From an uncultured Lachnospiraceae bacterium (GTDB lineage: Bacteria; Bacillota; Clostridia; Lachnospirales; Lachnospiraceae): DNA of 64,000 bases. A program made the translations under genes and the position numbers. This document shows positions 44,307 to 53,052 of the stretch, one piece after another; positions within the stretch are counted from its first letter, which is position 1, and every line of letters begins with the position of its first letter. Where the stretch lies: the NCBI GenBank assembly GCA_905199445.1, contig CAJKGK010000003.1, positions 62,001 to 126,000 of the forward strand, written 5' to 3'. The notes under the pieces are model-generated. The model worked only from the letters and a program-made list of their open reading frames with translations. It was not told the origin of the DNA and ran no database searches.

Positions 44307-44981
44307 TCATCCCAAAGCCAATTTTCGAAGCTGATTTTTGTCTGTAATTTCCACTGCTCCCCGCGACAGCCTGACAATGCCCTCTTCCGAAAAATACTTC
44401 AGCATCCGGGAAACCACCTCTCTGGCACTTCCCATGTAACGGGCAATCTGCTCATGAGTCAGCCGTATAACCAAACTCTTGGTTTTAGCTGATTCATCCA
44501 GCAGAAAAACTGCCAGACGCTGATCAAAGCTCATAAACAAAATCTGCTGCATGGCCCACATAACTTCTGAAAAATGGCCTACAGTTACCTTGTAAAGATA
44601 ATTCTGAGCATAAAGGTTGTGTTCAGCTACCCGTCCCATAACGCAGTTATTTATTAAGATCAGCTCACAGTCCCTTGTAACATCAATAAATACATCAAAG
44701 GTAATCTCCTGAAACAGACAGGAAGCCGATAATGTACATACATCATTTTCATAAAGTCTGTACAGTGCAATTTCTCTCCCATCCTCTGAAAGCATATATA
44801 CCCGCAGCTGTCCTGACTTTACAATAATAAACCCTGTACAGTGCTCATCGCCTCTGTGAATAATATCCCCTTTTTTATACGTTATTTTTGTTGAGTTTAA
44901 AAGCAGATTCTCCTTGTCTTCCTGCGATAAATATTGCCAGAACGGCAGTTTTTCTGCAACCTTTTTGATTTCTTCGTCCAT
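44307..44981 (-). CDS. Crp/Fnr family transcriptional regulator
   Basis: A 224-residue regulator: cyclic-nucleotide-binding-type beta-roll (KKGDIIHRGDEHCTGFIIVKSGQLRVYM) and a C-terminal HTH_Crp (RLTHEQIARYMGSAREVVSRMLKYF). The start at 44981 has GGGGG at 7 nt; a longer frame lacks a site. It carries several cysteines in the sensor domain (DVCTLSASC, RDC, NNC) but no N-terminal FNR 4Fe-4S cluster. A redox or small-ligand signal is therefore possible. It precedes no operon partner, but thioredoxin is encoded immediately upstream on the same strand. Confidence 0.9.
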   Translation of the reverse strand: MDEEIKKVAEKLPFWQYLSQEDKENLLLNSTKITYKKGDIIHRGDEHCTGFIIVKSGQLRVYMLSEDGREIALYRLYENDVCTLSASCLFQEITFDVFIDVTRDCELILINNCVMGRVAEHNLYAQNYLYKVTVGHFSEVMWAMQQILFMSFDQRLAVFLLDESAKTKSLVIRLTHEQIARYMGSAREVVSRMLKYFSEEGIVRLSRGAVEITDKNQLRKLALG

Positions 44982-45040
44982 TCTTAGGCCCCCTTGTTCA
45001 ATCAATGCCATCTGCTTTTCATCGATAAAAGCGCAAGAAT

Positions 45041-45069
45041 AGTATATGATAATTAGATGAGAGCGTCAA
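45041..45069 (-). promoter_or_regulatory. Promoter of the Crp/Fnr gene
   Basis: TTGACG (45069-45064), 17 bp, TATACT (45046-45041) on the minus strand. It abuts the T-tract of the thioredoxin terminator. Confidence 0.72.
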
Positions 45070-45117
45070 CAAAAACACTGCAGTCCAGAGGTATCAGCCA
45101 TCCGGTGCTGCAGTGTT
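45070..45117 (-). terminator. Intrinsic terminator after thioredoxin
   Basis: AACACTGCAG and CTGCAGTGTT (45108-45117 and 45074-45083) form a perfect 10-bp stem followed by TTTGTT on the minus strand. Confidence 0.85.
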
Positions 45118-45144
45118 CTTATATTTTTTAAATTTCAAATATGC

Positions 45145-45450
45145 CTAGATCAAAGAAAGAACTGCATTCTTATCACGGTATCCAACCGACTGATTGGTCA
45201 GCTGTCCGTTTTTAAATACAAGCAGTGTCGGAATACTCATCACATTGAATCTGGCCGCCAGTTCGGACTCATCATCCACATTGACCTTGCATACTTTAAT
45301 ATCACTTCTCTCTCCGGCGATTTCATCTACAATCGGAGAAAGCATCTTACACGGCCCGCACCAGGAAGCCCAAAAATCTACCAGAACCGGACGATCGGCC
45401 TGTAAAACCTCTGTATCAAAATTATTTTTATTTAATGTTACAACTGACAT
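45145..45450 (-). CDS. trxA: Thioredoxin
   Basis: A 101-residue thioredoxin with the active site WCGPC (about residues 31-35) in VDFWASWCGPCKMLSP, the cis-proline loop SIPTLLVFKNG, and standard length. It reduces protein disulfides in the cytoplasm. A -10 TATAAT (45482-45477) lies about 27 nt before the start. It is monocistronic, ending at its own terminator ahead of the Crp/Fnr gene. Confidence 0.96.
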   Translation of the reverse strand: MSVVTLNKNNFDTEVLQADRPVLVDFWASWCGPCKMLSPIVDEIAGERSDIKVCKVNVDDESELAARFNVMSIPTLLVFKNGQLTNQSVGYRDKNAVLSLI

Positions 45451-45559
45451 ATTGATTATCCCCTTTCATTATTTGCATTATACCGGCCTGACATGGAATC
45501 AATCATTGTGCATCCGGAATATGTTTTGTATGAACTATGGTATAAGTATAACCATTTTA

Positions 45560-45584
45560 TTTAAAAAAGTATGTGACATACTCA
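45560..45584 (-). terminator. Short terminator-like hairpin after corA
   Basis: AGTATG-TCA-CATACT (45582-45568) followed by TTTTTTAA on the minus strand. The stem is only 6 bp and AT-rich, so it may be weak. Confidence 0.5.
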
Positions 45585-45586
45585 CA

Positions 45587-46498
45587 TTACAGTATTTTCT
45601 TTTTTTTAAAAATAATGATACAAATAATAATTACAAGAATACACAAGGCAATCACAACCGGATAGCCATGCTCCAGCTCAGGCATATTTCTAAAATTCAT
45701 ACCATACCAGCTGGTAATCAACGTCAAAGGCATAAATATCGTAGATATAATGGTAAGGACCTGCATATTCCGGTTCTGCTTTGCGTCCACCTGAGACTGA
45801 TAGGCATCATTGATCTGCTGGGCATAATCAATCAAATGAATGGCACGACCCATAAGGCGGTCGGCCCGGTCAGTAATTGTCCCGAAATATTTTAGCTGCT
45901 TTTTTGAGAAAAAATGGTTTTCATTTTCCTCAAACGCTTTTCCCATCTCTGCCAGCTGCTCATAATAGCTTCTCAATATCAAAAGCTGACGCCGAATAGG
46001 CGCTACATCGATCTGGAAATTATCGGTTTTTTCATGAAGAATATCATCCTCAGTTTCCATAAGTGTCCGCTCAAAATTTTCCATCACCGTATTATCACGG
46101 CTCATAAACTCTGCAAACAGATTATATAAAAACTGCTCCTTCGTTTTTCCCTGATGAAGTTTTTTCTTTTTAATCCGACGTATAAGACGCTGAGCAAAAC
46201 CATCCTCGTTGACAATCACAATATAATTTCTGTTCACAAACAAAATCATACGGTAACGGTCTCCGAGAACATCCAGAAGTCTGGGAATTGCCAGTGTTCC
46301 ATACAGACATTCCTGCTGTGTCTCGATTTTACAAAAATACGCATCAGACAGATTAATCTCACCTTCATAGGTCATCCCCGTCTGCTGTAAAATTTCACCG
46401 CATCCGCTGACAGAGGTAATCAATATAGACGGAATATTATCGTTCACCGCCTGCTCTAATGTAATCTCCCGCAGCTGCTCTCCCAGTGCATAAACCAT
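45587..46498 (-). CDS. CorA-type divalent cation transporter
   Basis: A 303-residue protein with a large cytoplasmic N-terminal domain, a long helical stalk and two C-terminal transmembrane helices. The signature loop YGMNFRNMPEL between the helices carries the invariant GMN selectivity motif of CorA (Mg2+, Co2+). The basic end FKKKKIL is typical. It is encoded alone upstream of trxA. Confidence 0.92.
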   Translation of the reverse strand: MVYALGEQLREITLEQAVNDNIPSILITSVSGCGEILQQTGMTYEGEINLSDAYFCKIETQQECLYGTLAIPRLLDVLGDRYRMILFVNRNYIVIVNEDGFAQRLIRRIKKKKLHQGKTKEQFLYNLFAEFMSRDNTVMENFERTLMETEDDILHEKTDNFQIDVAPIRRQLLILRSYYEQLAEMGKAFEENENHFFSKKQLKYFGTITDRADRLMGRAIHLIDYAQQINDAYQSQVDAKQNRNMQVLTIISTIFMPLTLITSWYGMNFRNMPELEHGYPVVIALCILVIIICIIIFKKKKIL

Positions 46499-46625
46499 GA
46501 TTTTTTCACTCCCGTCGACATTTTATCAAAAAGCGACCCGTCTTAGCCCATAGTCCGGGACTCTCATAGTTACCTTACGTCAAACATATGATTCTGTCAA
46601 GGGAAAAAACAAGGCTTTCAATGAC

Positions 46626-47747
46626 TTACAAAAATCCAAGGCTTTTAATAACCTGCCCCACGGTTTCCAGCTTCCGGGCCTTCCATCCATAAGCCCCACA
46701 AAACAAAAGCCCCCTTTGGAGATCCCCCCTGGCCGCATGAACAAGCGCATCCGTTATACAATATGGGATTTTGGAAGGGTCACATTTTTCAATACACTGA
46801 TGACAGCGAATGGGATAACGGACACCGGACTGAATATTTTTTACAAAATCATTCCTGATCGCCCGTCCCGGCATGCCTACCGGACTTTTGATAATCATAA
46901 TATCTTCCTCACGAGCATTCATATAGGCCTGCTTATAGGCTGGTGCTGCATCACACTCCCTGGTAGTAATAAAACGGGTGGCAACCTGAACAGCATCCAC
47001 CCCCATGGACATATAATGCGCCACCGTCTCAGCCTCACTGATCCCTCCCGCTACAGCTACCGGTATATGGCATCCATAACGCCGTCCATAATCCGCGGTT
47101 ACTTCCATAATTTCTTCAATTTCCCGGTCATAGGCTTCCATATGAATATGCTCAAGCTGTTTAAGATCAAACCCTAAATGTCCGCCGGCCAACGGCCCTT
47201 CGATCACAACAAGCTCCGGCATACGCCCATATTTTTTGTCCCACATTCTTAAAATAACAGAAGCAGCCTTGACCGATGAAACAATGGGCGCAATTTTCGT
47301 CTTTGATCCCAGAACAAACTCCGGCAGCCTAAGCGGCAGGCCTGCACCGGAAATAATCAAATCCGCCCCGGCTTCAACGGCCGCCCGGACATAGCGCTCA
47401 TAAAAGCGGGTAGCAACCATAATATTTACCCCTACAATTCCCGGATAGGCGTTAAACTCGTCCCGGCCAAACAAACGACAGCTTACGCTGGATGCCAGTG
47501 TTTTGGCTGCTCTGATATGTTTGCCAATAGCAGACAGGTTCGTGTCCACCGGATTTTTATCCCATCCCGGTTCATTATAACCAATCTGGGCCGTACTGAT
47601 CACACCGACCCCACCCCAGCCAGCCACAGTCCCTGCCAGCGAAGAAAGGCTAATACCCACGCCCATGCCGCCCTGAATAAGGGGAAGCCTGGCCTGCAAA
47701 TCCCCGATTTTTAACGGTCCATATTTAAAATTTACGAAATCTGTCAT
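46626..47747 (-). CDS. Nitronate-monooxygenase/FabK-like FMN oxidoreductase with C-terminal Cys cluster
   Basis: A 373-residue TIM-barrel flavoprotein related to nitronate monooxygenase (RLPLIQGGMGVGISLSSLAG; IVSSVKAASVILRMWDKKYG; AVAGGISEAETVAHYMSMG). A C-terminal extension contains Cys315, 318, 322, 330 and 350 (CHQCIEKCDPSKIPYC), which may bind metal or an Fe-S cluster. It overlaps accA by 23 bp and is the last gene of the fatty-acid operon, although FabK proper is encoded upstream. The reaction is unknown: nitronate detoxification, or an oxidoreduction linked to fatty acids. Confidence 0.82.
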   Translation of the reverse strand: MTDFVNFKYGPLKIGDLQARLPLIQGGMGVGISLSSLAGTVAGWGGVGVISTAQIGYNEPGWDKNPVDTNLSAIGKHIRAAKTLASSVSCRLFGRDEFNAYPGIVGVNIMVATRFYERYVRAAVEAGADLIISGAGLPLRLPEFVLGSKTKIAPIVSSVKAASVILRMWDKKYGRMPELVVIEGPLAGGHLGFDLKQLEHIHMEAYDREIEEIMEVTADYGRRYGCHIPVAVAGGISEAETVAHYMSMGVDAVQVATRFITTRECDAAPAYKQAYMNAREEDIMIIKSPVGMPGRAIRNDFVKNIQSGVRYPIRCHQCIEKCDPSKIPYCITDALVHAARGDLQRGLLFCGAYGWKARKLETVGQVIKSLGFL

Positions 47748-48510
47748 ATCTTTCTCCTACGATTTCCTCTGCAGTTTTATCATCATACTGCTTTAAAAAA
47801 CGTATGATTCCTTTTCTCATTTTTTCAGCCACCTGACCGCCGCTTTCCTCGGTCAAAAGTTCCCGCTCTCCTAAAATTTTATCAACAACCCCCAAGGACT
47901 TTAGCTCCCGGGCTGTAATTTTCATTTTTCCAGCTGCTTCCTTTGCCCGTTTGCCGTCCTTCCATAAAATGGAGGCAAAGCCTTCAGGGGATAAAATTGA
48001 ATACATGGCATTTTCCAACATCCATACTTCATTGGCTACAGCCAGCGCCAATGCCCCGCCGCTGCCGCCCTCACCGATAATCACAGACAGCACTGGTACC
48101 TTCAGCCCGGCCATCTCGGCCAGGTTTCTGGCAATTGCCTCACCCTGCCCCCGCTGTTCGGCCTCAAGACCGCAGTAAGCACCGGATGTATCCACAAAAC
48201 AAATCACTGGCCGTAAAAATTTCTCAGCCTGCAGCATCAGTCTCAAGGCCTTACGGTACCCTTCAGGATTGGGCATTCCAAAGTTTCTCTCGATATTTTC
48301 TCTTGTAGATCGGCCTTTTTGCTGCCCTATAACAGTGACCGGCCGGCCGCCGATAAATGCCAGACCGCCGATGATAGCTCCATCATCCCCAAAATGTCGA
48401 TCCCCATGAAGCTCTATAAACTGATCAAAAACATTTTCGATATAATACATCGCTGTAGGTCTGTCCTTACTTCTGGCAATTTTAACCCGATCCCATGGTG
48501 TAAGACTCAT
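47725..48510 (-). CDS. accA: Acetyl-CoA carboxylase carboxyltransferase subunit alpha
   Basis: With AccD transfers CO2 from carboxybiotin to acetyl-CoA. Motifs: RPTAMYYIENVFDQFIELHGDR, GRPVTVIGQQKGR, and the oxyanion loop IGEGGSGGALAL. At 261 residues it lacks the longer N- and C-terminal parts of E. coli AccA (about 319), as is common in Clostridia. Its ATG overlaps the accD stop (ATGA at 48507-48510), which couples the two subunits. Confidence 0.95.
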   Translation of the reverse strand: MSLTPWDRVKIARSKDRPTAMYYIENVFDQFIELHGDRHFGDDGAIIGGLAFIGGRPVTVIGQQKGRSTRENIERNFGMPNPEGYRKALRLMLQAEKFLRPVICFVDTSGAYCGLEAEQRGQGEAIARNLAEMAGLKVPVLSVIIGEGGSGGALALAVANEVWMLENAMYSILSPEGFASILWKDGKRAKEAAGKMKITARELKSLGVVDKILGERELLTEESGGQVAEKMRKGIIRFLKQYDDKTAEEIVGERYDRFRKF

Positions 48511-49412
48511 TGAGATGTCACCTCCCGATCATATGGACAATGAAGTCTGAGCAAGGCGGATAATATGGATTTTTGCTCGCTTCTGGGCACAATCCTGTCG
48601 ATCAGGCCATGCTCCAGTAAAAACTGAGGGCGCTGAAAGCCTTTGGGAAGCTTCTGTCCAATGGTCTGCTCAATAACCCTTGGTCCAGCAAACCCCACAA
48701 GCGCCCCGGGTTCTGCCATAATAATATCGCCCAGCATTGCAAAGCTTGCCGTCACACCACCGGTTGTGGGATCGGTTAATACAGAAAAATACGCCAGGCC
48801 CGCATCGCCATGTTTTTTTAAGGCTGCGCTTGTTTTAGCCATCTGCATCAGCGAAATCATCCCTTCCTGCATTCTTGCACCGCCGGAACAGCAGTAAATA
48901 ATCACCGGCAGTCGGTCCCTGGTTGCCCGTTCCACGGCGTCGGTAATGATCTCACCAACACCATGTCCCATGCTGCCCATAAAAAATGAGGCATCCATCA
49001 CTGCAATAACTGTATCCTGACCATCAATCCTGCCGCGCCCGGCAACCACCGCTTCCGCAAGTCCGGTTTGCATGCGAAAGTCCAGAACCTTTTGCGGATA
49101 TCCTTTAAAATCCAAAGGATTTGCAATCGCATCCTCTTTATGAATCAGAGAAAAATCTTCAAAGCTTCCCTGATCCAGAATCATTTCCAGCCGTGCCTGT
49201 GCACCCATTCTCAAATGATGACCACATTTCGGACACACAAAAAAATTGGCTTTCAGATCCTCTCTGTAAATCATCCCATGACACTGAGGGCATTTCTGCC
49301 ACAGCCCCTCAGGCACCTCTGGCGTATGCACGTTTTTTCGCTCCTGAGGGCTGTTTTTCAGCCCTCCGGAAATATGAATATAAGCGGTTTTTTTAAACAT
49401 TCCTTTAAGCAT
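48507..49412 (-). CDS. accD: Acetyl-CoA carboxylase carboxyltransferase subunit beta
   Basis: The N-terminal zinc ribbon CPQCHGMIYREDLKANFF followed by CPKCGHH supplies four cysteines; the carboxyltransferase fold has YCCSGGARMQEGMISLMQMA and DPTTGGVTASFAMLGD. 301 residues. GAGGTGG precedes the ATG. It lies 13 bp behind accC. Confidence 0.96.
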   Translation of the reverse strand: MLKGMFKKTAYIHISGGLKNSPQERKNVHTPEVPEGLWQKCPQCHGMIYREDLKANFFVCPKCGHHLRMGAQARLEMILDQGSFEDFSLIHKEDAIANPLDFKGYPQKVLDFRMQTGLAEAVVAGRGRIDGQDTVIAVMDASFFMGSMGHGVGEIITDAVERATRDRLPVIIYCCSGGARMQEGMISLMQMAKTSAALKKHGDAGLAYFSVLTDPTTGGVTASFAMLGDIIMAEPGALVGFAGPRVIEQTIGQKLPKGFQRPQFLLEHGLIDRIVPRSEQKSILSALLRLHCPYDREVTSQ

Positions 49413-49425
49413 GGCTCAGACCACC

Positions 49426-50757
49426 TCACATTGTTTCTATAAAGCCGGTATCAATATCACCCTTTAAATAACGCTGATCGTTGATAATATCAAACTGAAA
49501 ATCAATGTTCGTATCAATCCCCTGAACAACCAGCTCGCCTAAGGCACTTTGCATCCGACAAATTGCTTCTGTCCGACTTGGGGCCCAGACAATAAGCTTT
49601 GCAATCATAGAATCATAATAGGGCGTAATCACGCAGCCTGGATATACCGCACAGTCTACCCGAACCCCGTTACCGCCTGGCAGATGGACATCTGTAATTT
49701 TCCCCGGACAAGGCCGGAAATTAAGCGCCGGATTTTCGGCATTGATTCTGCATTCAATGGCATGGCCAGTGACCTTTACATGATCCTGAGTCATCCCCAG
49801 CTCAAGTCCGGCCGCAATTCGAAGCTGTTCTTTGACCAAATCCACGCCAGTAACCATTTCAGTTACAGGATGTTCGACCTGAATGCGTGTATTCATTTCC
49901 ATAAAATAGAAGTTCTTATGTTTATCCAAAAGGAATTCAATGGTGCCTGCATTTTCATATCCCACAGCCCTGGCTGCAGCCACTGCCGCCTTTCCCATAC
50001 GTACTCTTAAATCCGCATCAATGGCGCAGGAAGGGGACTCTTCCAGCACCTTCTGATGCCTGCGCTGAATGGAACAGTCCCGCTCCCCAAGGTGGATCAC
50101 ATTGCCATGCTTATCCGCTAAAATCTGAAATTCTATATGGCGGGGATTTTCAATATATTTTTCAATATACATGGTATCATCCCCAAAGGCATTGATCGAT
50201 TCCAGTTGCGCCGTATGAAAACTCTGGCAAAAGGTATCCTGATCCCATGCAATACGCATTCCCTTTCCTCCACCCCCTGAGGATGCCTTAATCATCACGG
50301 GAAAGCCAATGGCACAGGCCTGTTTTAAGCCATCCTGGGCATTGTAGATGGGCTCCTTTGTTCCGGGAATTACCGGAATTCCGGCCTCCATCATCGTCCT
50401 GCGGGCCTGAGATTTATTTCCCATCTGATGGATCAGACGGGCGCTGGGACCAATAAATGTAATCTTACACTGCTCACACATTTCCACGAATTTTGTATTT
50501 TCCGATAAAAATCCAAATCCCGGGTGAATGGCATCAGCCCCACTGATTAATGTGGCACTGATTATATTTTCCATATTCAGATAGCTGTCCTTTGATGGAC
50601 CCGGCCCGATGCAGATCGCCTGATCAGCCAGCTGGGTATGCAGCGCTTCAGCATCAGCGGTGGAATAAACCGCCACTGTTTCAATGCCAAGTTCACGACA
50701 GGCACGAATAATTCGTACTGCGATCTCACCACGATTGGCAATCAATACCTTATTCAT
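49426..50757 (-). CDS. accC: Biotin carboxylase subunit of acetyl-CoA carboxylase
   Basis: Carboxylates the biotin on AccB with ATP and bicarbonate. The N-terminal KVLIANRGEIAVRIIRACRE, glycine-rich ATP-grasp lid KASSGGGGKGMR, and MEMNTRIQVEHPVTEMVTG are intact. 443 residues is standard for the stand-alone subunit. Within the fab-acc operon, between fabZ and accD. Confidence 0.97.
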   Translation of the reverse strand: MNKVLIANRGEIAVRIIRACRELGIETVAVYSTADAEALHTQLADQAICIGPGPSKDSYLNMENIISATLISGADAIHPGFGFLSENTKFVEMCEQCKITFIGPSARLIHQMGNKSQARRTMMEAGIPVIPGTKEPIYNAQDGLKQACAIGFPVMIKASSGGGGKGMRIAWDQDTFCQSFHTAQLESINAFGDDTMYIEKYIENPRHIEFQILADKHGNVIHLGERDCSIQRRHQKVLEESPSCAIDADLRVRMGKAAVAAARAVGYENAGTIEFLLDKHKNFYFMEMNTRIQVEHPVTEMVTGVDLVKEQLRIAAGLELGMTQDHVKVTGHAIECRINAENPALNFRPCPGKITDVHLPGGNGVRVDCAVYPGCVITPYYDSMIAKLIVWAPSRTEAICRMQSALGELVVQGIDTNIDFQFDIINDQRYLKGDIDTGFIETM

Positions 50758-50776
50758 TCTCTCACCTCAAAAAACG

Positions 50777-51205
50777 TCAGCCGATCATAAAGGTAAGCTC
50801 ACCTTCGGCCATCAGCCGGTCCCCATCGTAGGCTTTGCCTATACCTACGCCAACCGGACCTTTGCGTCTGACCAGTTCCAATTCCATACGCAGCATCGTG
50901 CCAGGCACAACCTTGTTTCTGAATCTGGCCTTATTAATGCCGCCAAAATAAGCAATTTTACCTTTATTTTCTTCCTCTGACAAAATCATCACAGCCCCCA
51001 CCTGCGCCATTGCTTCCATAATTAAAACGCCGGGCATCACCGGCTCCTGAGGAAAATGGCCCGCAAAATAGGGTTCATTATAAGACACTGCCTTATATCC
51101 AGTTGCTTTTTTCCCCTGTTCTGTCACTTCTACCCGATCAATCAGTAAAAACGGCTGTCTGTGGGGAAGAATCTCCATAATTTCTTTAATACCGTATGTC
51201 GTCAT
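50777..51205 (-). CDS. fabZ: 3-hydroxyacyl-ACP dehydratase FabZ
   Basis: Dehydrates 3-hydroxyacyl-ACP in elongation. The hot-dog fold carries LPHRQPFLLIDRV, the catalytic histidine in AGHFPQEPVMPGVL and the glutamate in MEAMAQVG. Start at 51205, 6 nt behind GGGTGAG; an ATG two codons earlier touches that site. 142 residues. If the organism makes unsaturated fatty acids anaerobically, a FabZ isomerase or FabN-type enzyme could be involved, but that cannot be read here. Confidence 0.96.
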   Translation of the reverse strand: MTTYGIKEIMEILPHRQPFLLIDRVEVTEQGKKATGYKAVSYNEPYFAGHFPQEPVMPGVLIMEAMAQVGAVMILSEEENKGKIAYFGGINKARFRNKVVPGTMLRMELELVRRKGPVGVGIGKAYDGDRLMAEGELTFMIG

Positions 51206-51219
51206 AATCATCTCACCCT

Positions 51220-51750
51220 TTACTTTATTTTTAATAATGACTGGCCATACGCCACGCTCTGCTGATTATCTACAAGAATTTCCGTAACAATTCCATCCAC
51301 ATCACTTTCAATCTCATTCATCAGCTTCATTGCCTCTATAATTCCAATAACCTGACCAACGCTTACATGATCCCCAACTTTAACAAAAGGTTCATCCTCC
51401 GGTCCCGGCGCGCTGTAAAACACACCGACCAGGGGGGCTGTAATAGAAATTCCATCATCCTCAGATGGCGTTGTCTGCTGCAGGCTCTGACCGGATAAGG
51501 TTATATCCAAATCCCCAGGCACCGCGCCGGTTCCCGTCAAGGATGCCGTACCGGCTGCAGGTAAATCCTTCGCAGCCTGCAGTGCACCGGCTGCAGAAGT
51601 TCCTAAGCAGGTACAGGGCTCACCTCCGACCATGGTCTGACCAGTACTTTTTTCTATATTTATTTTAAGGCATCCCTCCTCAACCGTCAAACTGGAAATC
51701 CCTGATGCATCGACTTTATCAATAAGCTGAATAATTTTATCTATATCCAT
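51220..51750 (-). CDS. accB: Biotin carboxyl carrier protein of acetyl-CoA carboxylase
   Basis: The C-terminal biotinyl domain (SAPGPEDEPFVKVGDHVSVGQ; IGIIEAMKLMNEIESD) contains the biotinylated lysine of EAMKLM. A flexible Ala/Pro/Thr-rich linker precedes it, and the N-terminus MDIDKIIQLIDKVDASGISSL matches the family. The ATG at 51750 follows GGAGG at 9 nt. 176 residues, co-encoded with its carboxylase partners. Confidence 0.95.
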   Translation of the reverse strand: MDIDKIIQLIDKVDASGISSLTVEEGCLKINIEKSTGQTMVGGEPCTCLGTSAAGALQAAKDLPAAGTASLTGTGAVPGDLDITLSGQSLQQTTPSEDDGISITAPLVGVFYSAPGPEDEPFVKVGDHVSVGQVIGIIEAMKLMNEIESDVDGIVTEILVDNQQSVAYGQSLLKIK

Positions 51751-51778
51751 CCACGACAACCTCCATTTTCAGTTAATA

Positions 51779-53017
51779 TCAGTCTTTAAATTTGCGAAAC
51801 AGCAATGTCGCATTATGACCGCCAAAGCCCAGTGAATTAGACAGCACGATATCCACCGGCATCTGCCGTCCGATCTGAGGGACATAATCCAGATCACAGC
51901 CTTCATCCGGGTGCATTAGACCGGCTGTAGGATGAACAAAGCTGTCCTCAACTGACTTCACACAGGCAATGGCTTCCACAGCACCTGCCGCTCCGAGCAA
52001 ATGACCGATCATTGACTTTGTGGAGCTGACCGGCACATGGTCGGCCGCTGCCCCAAGGGCCAGCCTGATGGCTCTTGTCTCAAACAGATCATTATGATGC
52101 GTACCGGTTCCGTGGGCATTAATATAGCTGATCTCCTCCGGCTTCACACCGGCTTCATTCATGGCAAACATCATTGCCCTGGCCGCACCCATACCGTCCT
52201 CAGCCGGAGAGGTAATGTGAAAAGCATCCGAAGTTGCGCCATAACCGGCAATTTCAGCTAAAACGCAGGCATTTCTGGCTCTGGCATGTTCCAGAGATTC
52301 CAACACCAGAACACCGGCGCCTTCTCCCATAACAAAGCCACCTCGATCTTTATCAAAAGGTATGGATGCCCGCATGGGATCTGTGGATTCAGTCAGCGCC
52401 GTCAAAGACGCAAAACCGGCAATTCCGATGGGGCATATCGCACTTTCTGTTCCTCCGGCCAGCATCACATCCGCATCCCCACACTGTATACTTCTATAAG
52501 CCTCTCCAATCGAATGGGTACCTGTAGCACATGCAGTTACAACATTCAGGCTTTTTCCTTTTAGCCCCAGCTGGATAGACACATTTCCTGCAGCCATATT
52601 GGAAATCATCAGCGGCACCATCATAGGACTGACTCTGGAAGGACCCTTATCCAAAAGCCTGCGTTCCTCTTTTTCCATACAAGGCAGACTGCCGATTCCG
52701 CTGCCAATGGAAAGTCCCACCCGATATGGGTCCTCCTTTGACATATCCATTCCGGACTGTTTCATTGCCTCCATGGCTGCAGCCACGGCAAACTGTGAAA
52801 AACGTTCCATACGACGGGCAGCCTTAACGTCCATATATTCTTTGGCATTAAAATTTTTAACCTCAGCAGCCAGCGTCGCTTTATACCCCGCTGCATCAAA
52901 CTGGGTAATCTCACCGATTCCTACAACGCCTTCTTTTAAAGATTTCCAATAATCTTCAACACAATGACCGACAGGGGTAATTGCCCCCATACCGGTTATC
53001 ACAACTCTTTTACTCAT
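51779..53017 (-). CDS. fabF: 3-oxoacyl-ACP synthase II
   Basis: Condensing enzyme for chain elongation. The catalytic triad is visible: cysteine in VVTACATGTHSIGEAYR, histidine in YINAHGTGTHHND and histidine in STKSMIGHLLGAAG. 412 residues from the ATG at 53017 (GGAGG at 5 nt). It lies between fabG and accB. No fabB or fabH is present in the window. Confidence 0.97.
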   Translation of the reverse strand: MSKRVVITGMGAITPVGHCVEDYWKSLKEGVVGIGEITQFDAAGYKATLAAEVKNFNAKEYMDVKAARRMERFSQFAVAAAMEAMKQSGMDMSKEDPYRVGLSIGSGIGSLPCMEKEERRLLDKGPSRVSPMMVPLMISNMAAGNVSIQLGLKGKSLNVVTACATGTHSIGEAYRSIQCGDADVMLAGGTESAICPIGIAGFASLTALTESTDPMRASIPFDKDRGGFVMGEGAGVLVLESLEHARARNACVLAEIAGYGATSDAFHITSPAEDGMGAARAMMFAMNEAGVKPEEISYINAHGTGTHHNDLFETRAIRLALGAAADHVPVSSTKSMIGHLLGAAGAVEAIACVKSVEDSFVHPTAGLMHPDEGCDLDYVPQIGRQMPVDIVLSNSLGFGGHNATLLFRKFKD

Positions 53018-53052
53018 CACTGCCTCCTCTTAAATGAACCTTTATCCGGCCA

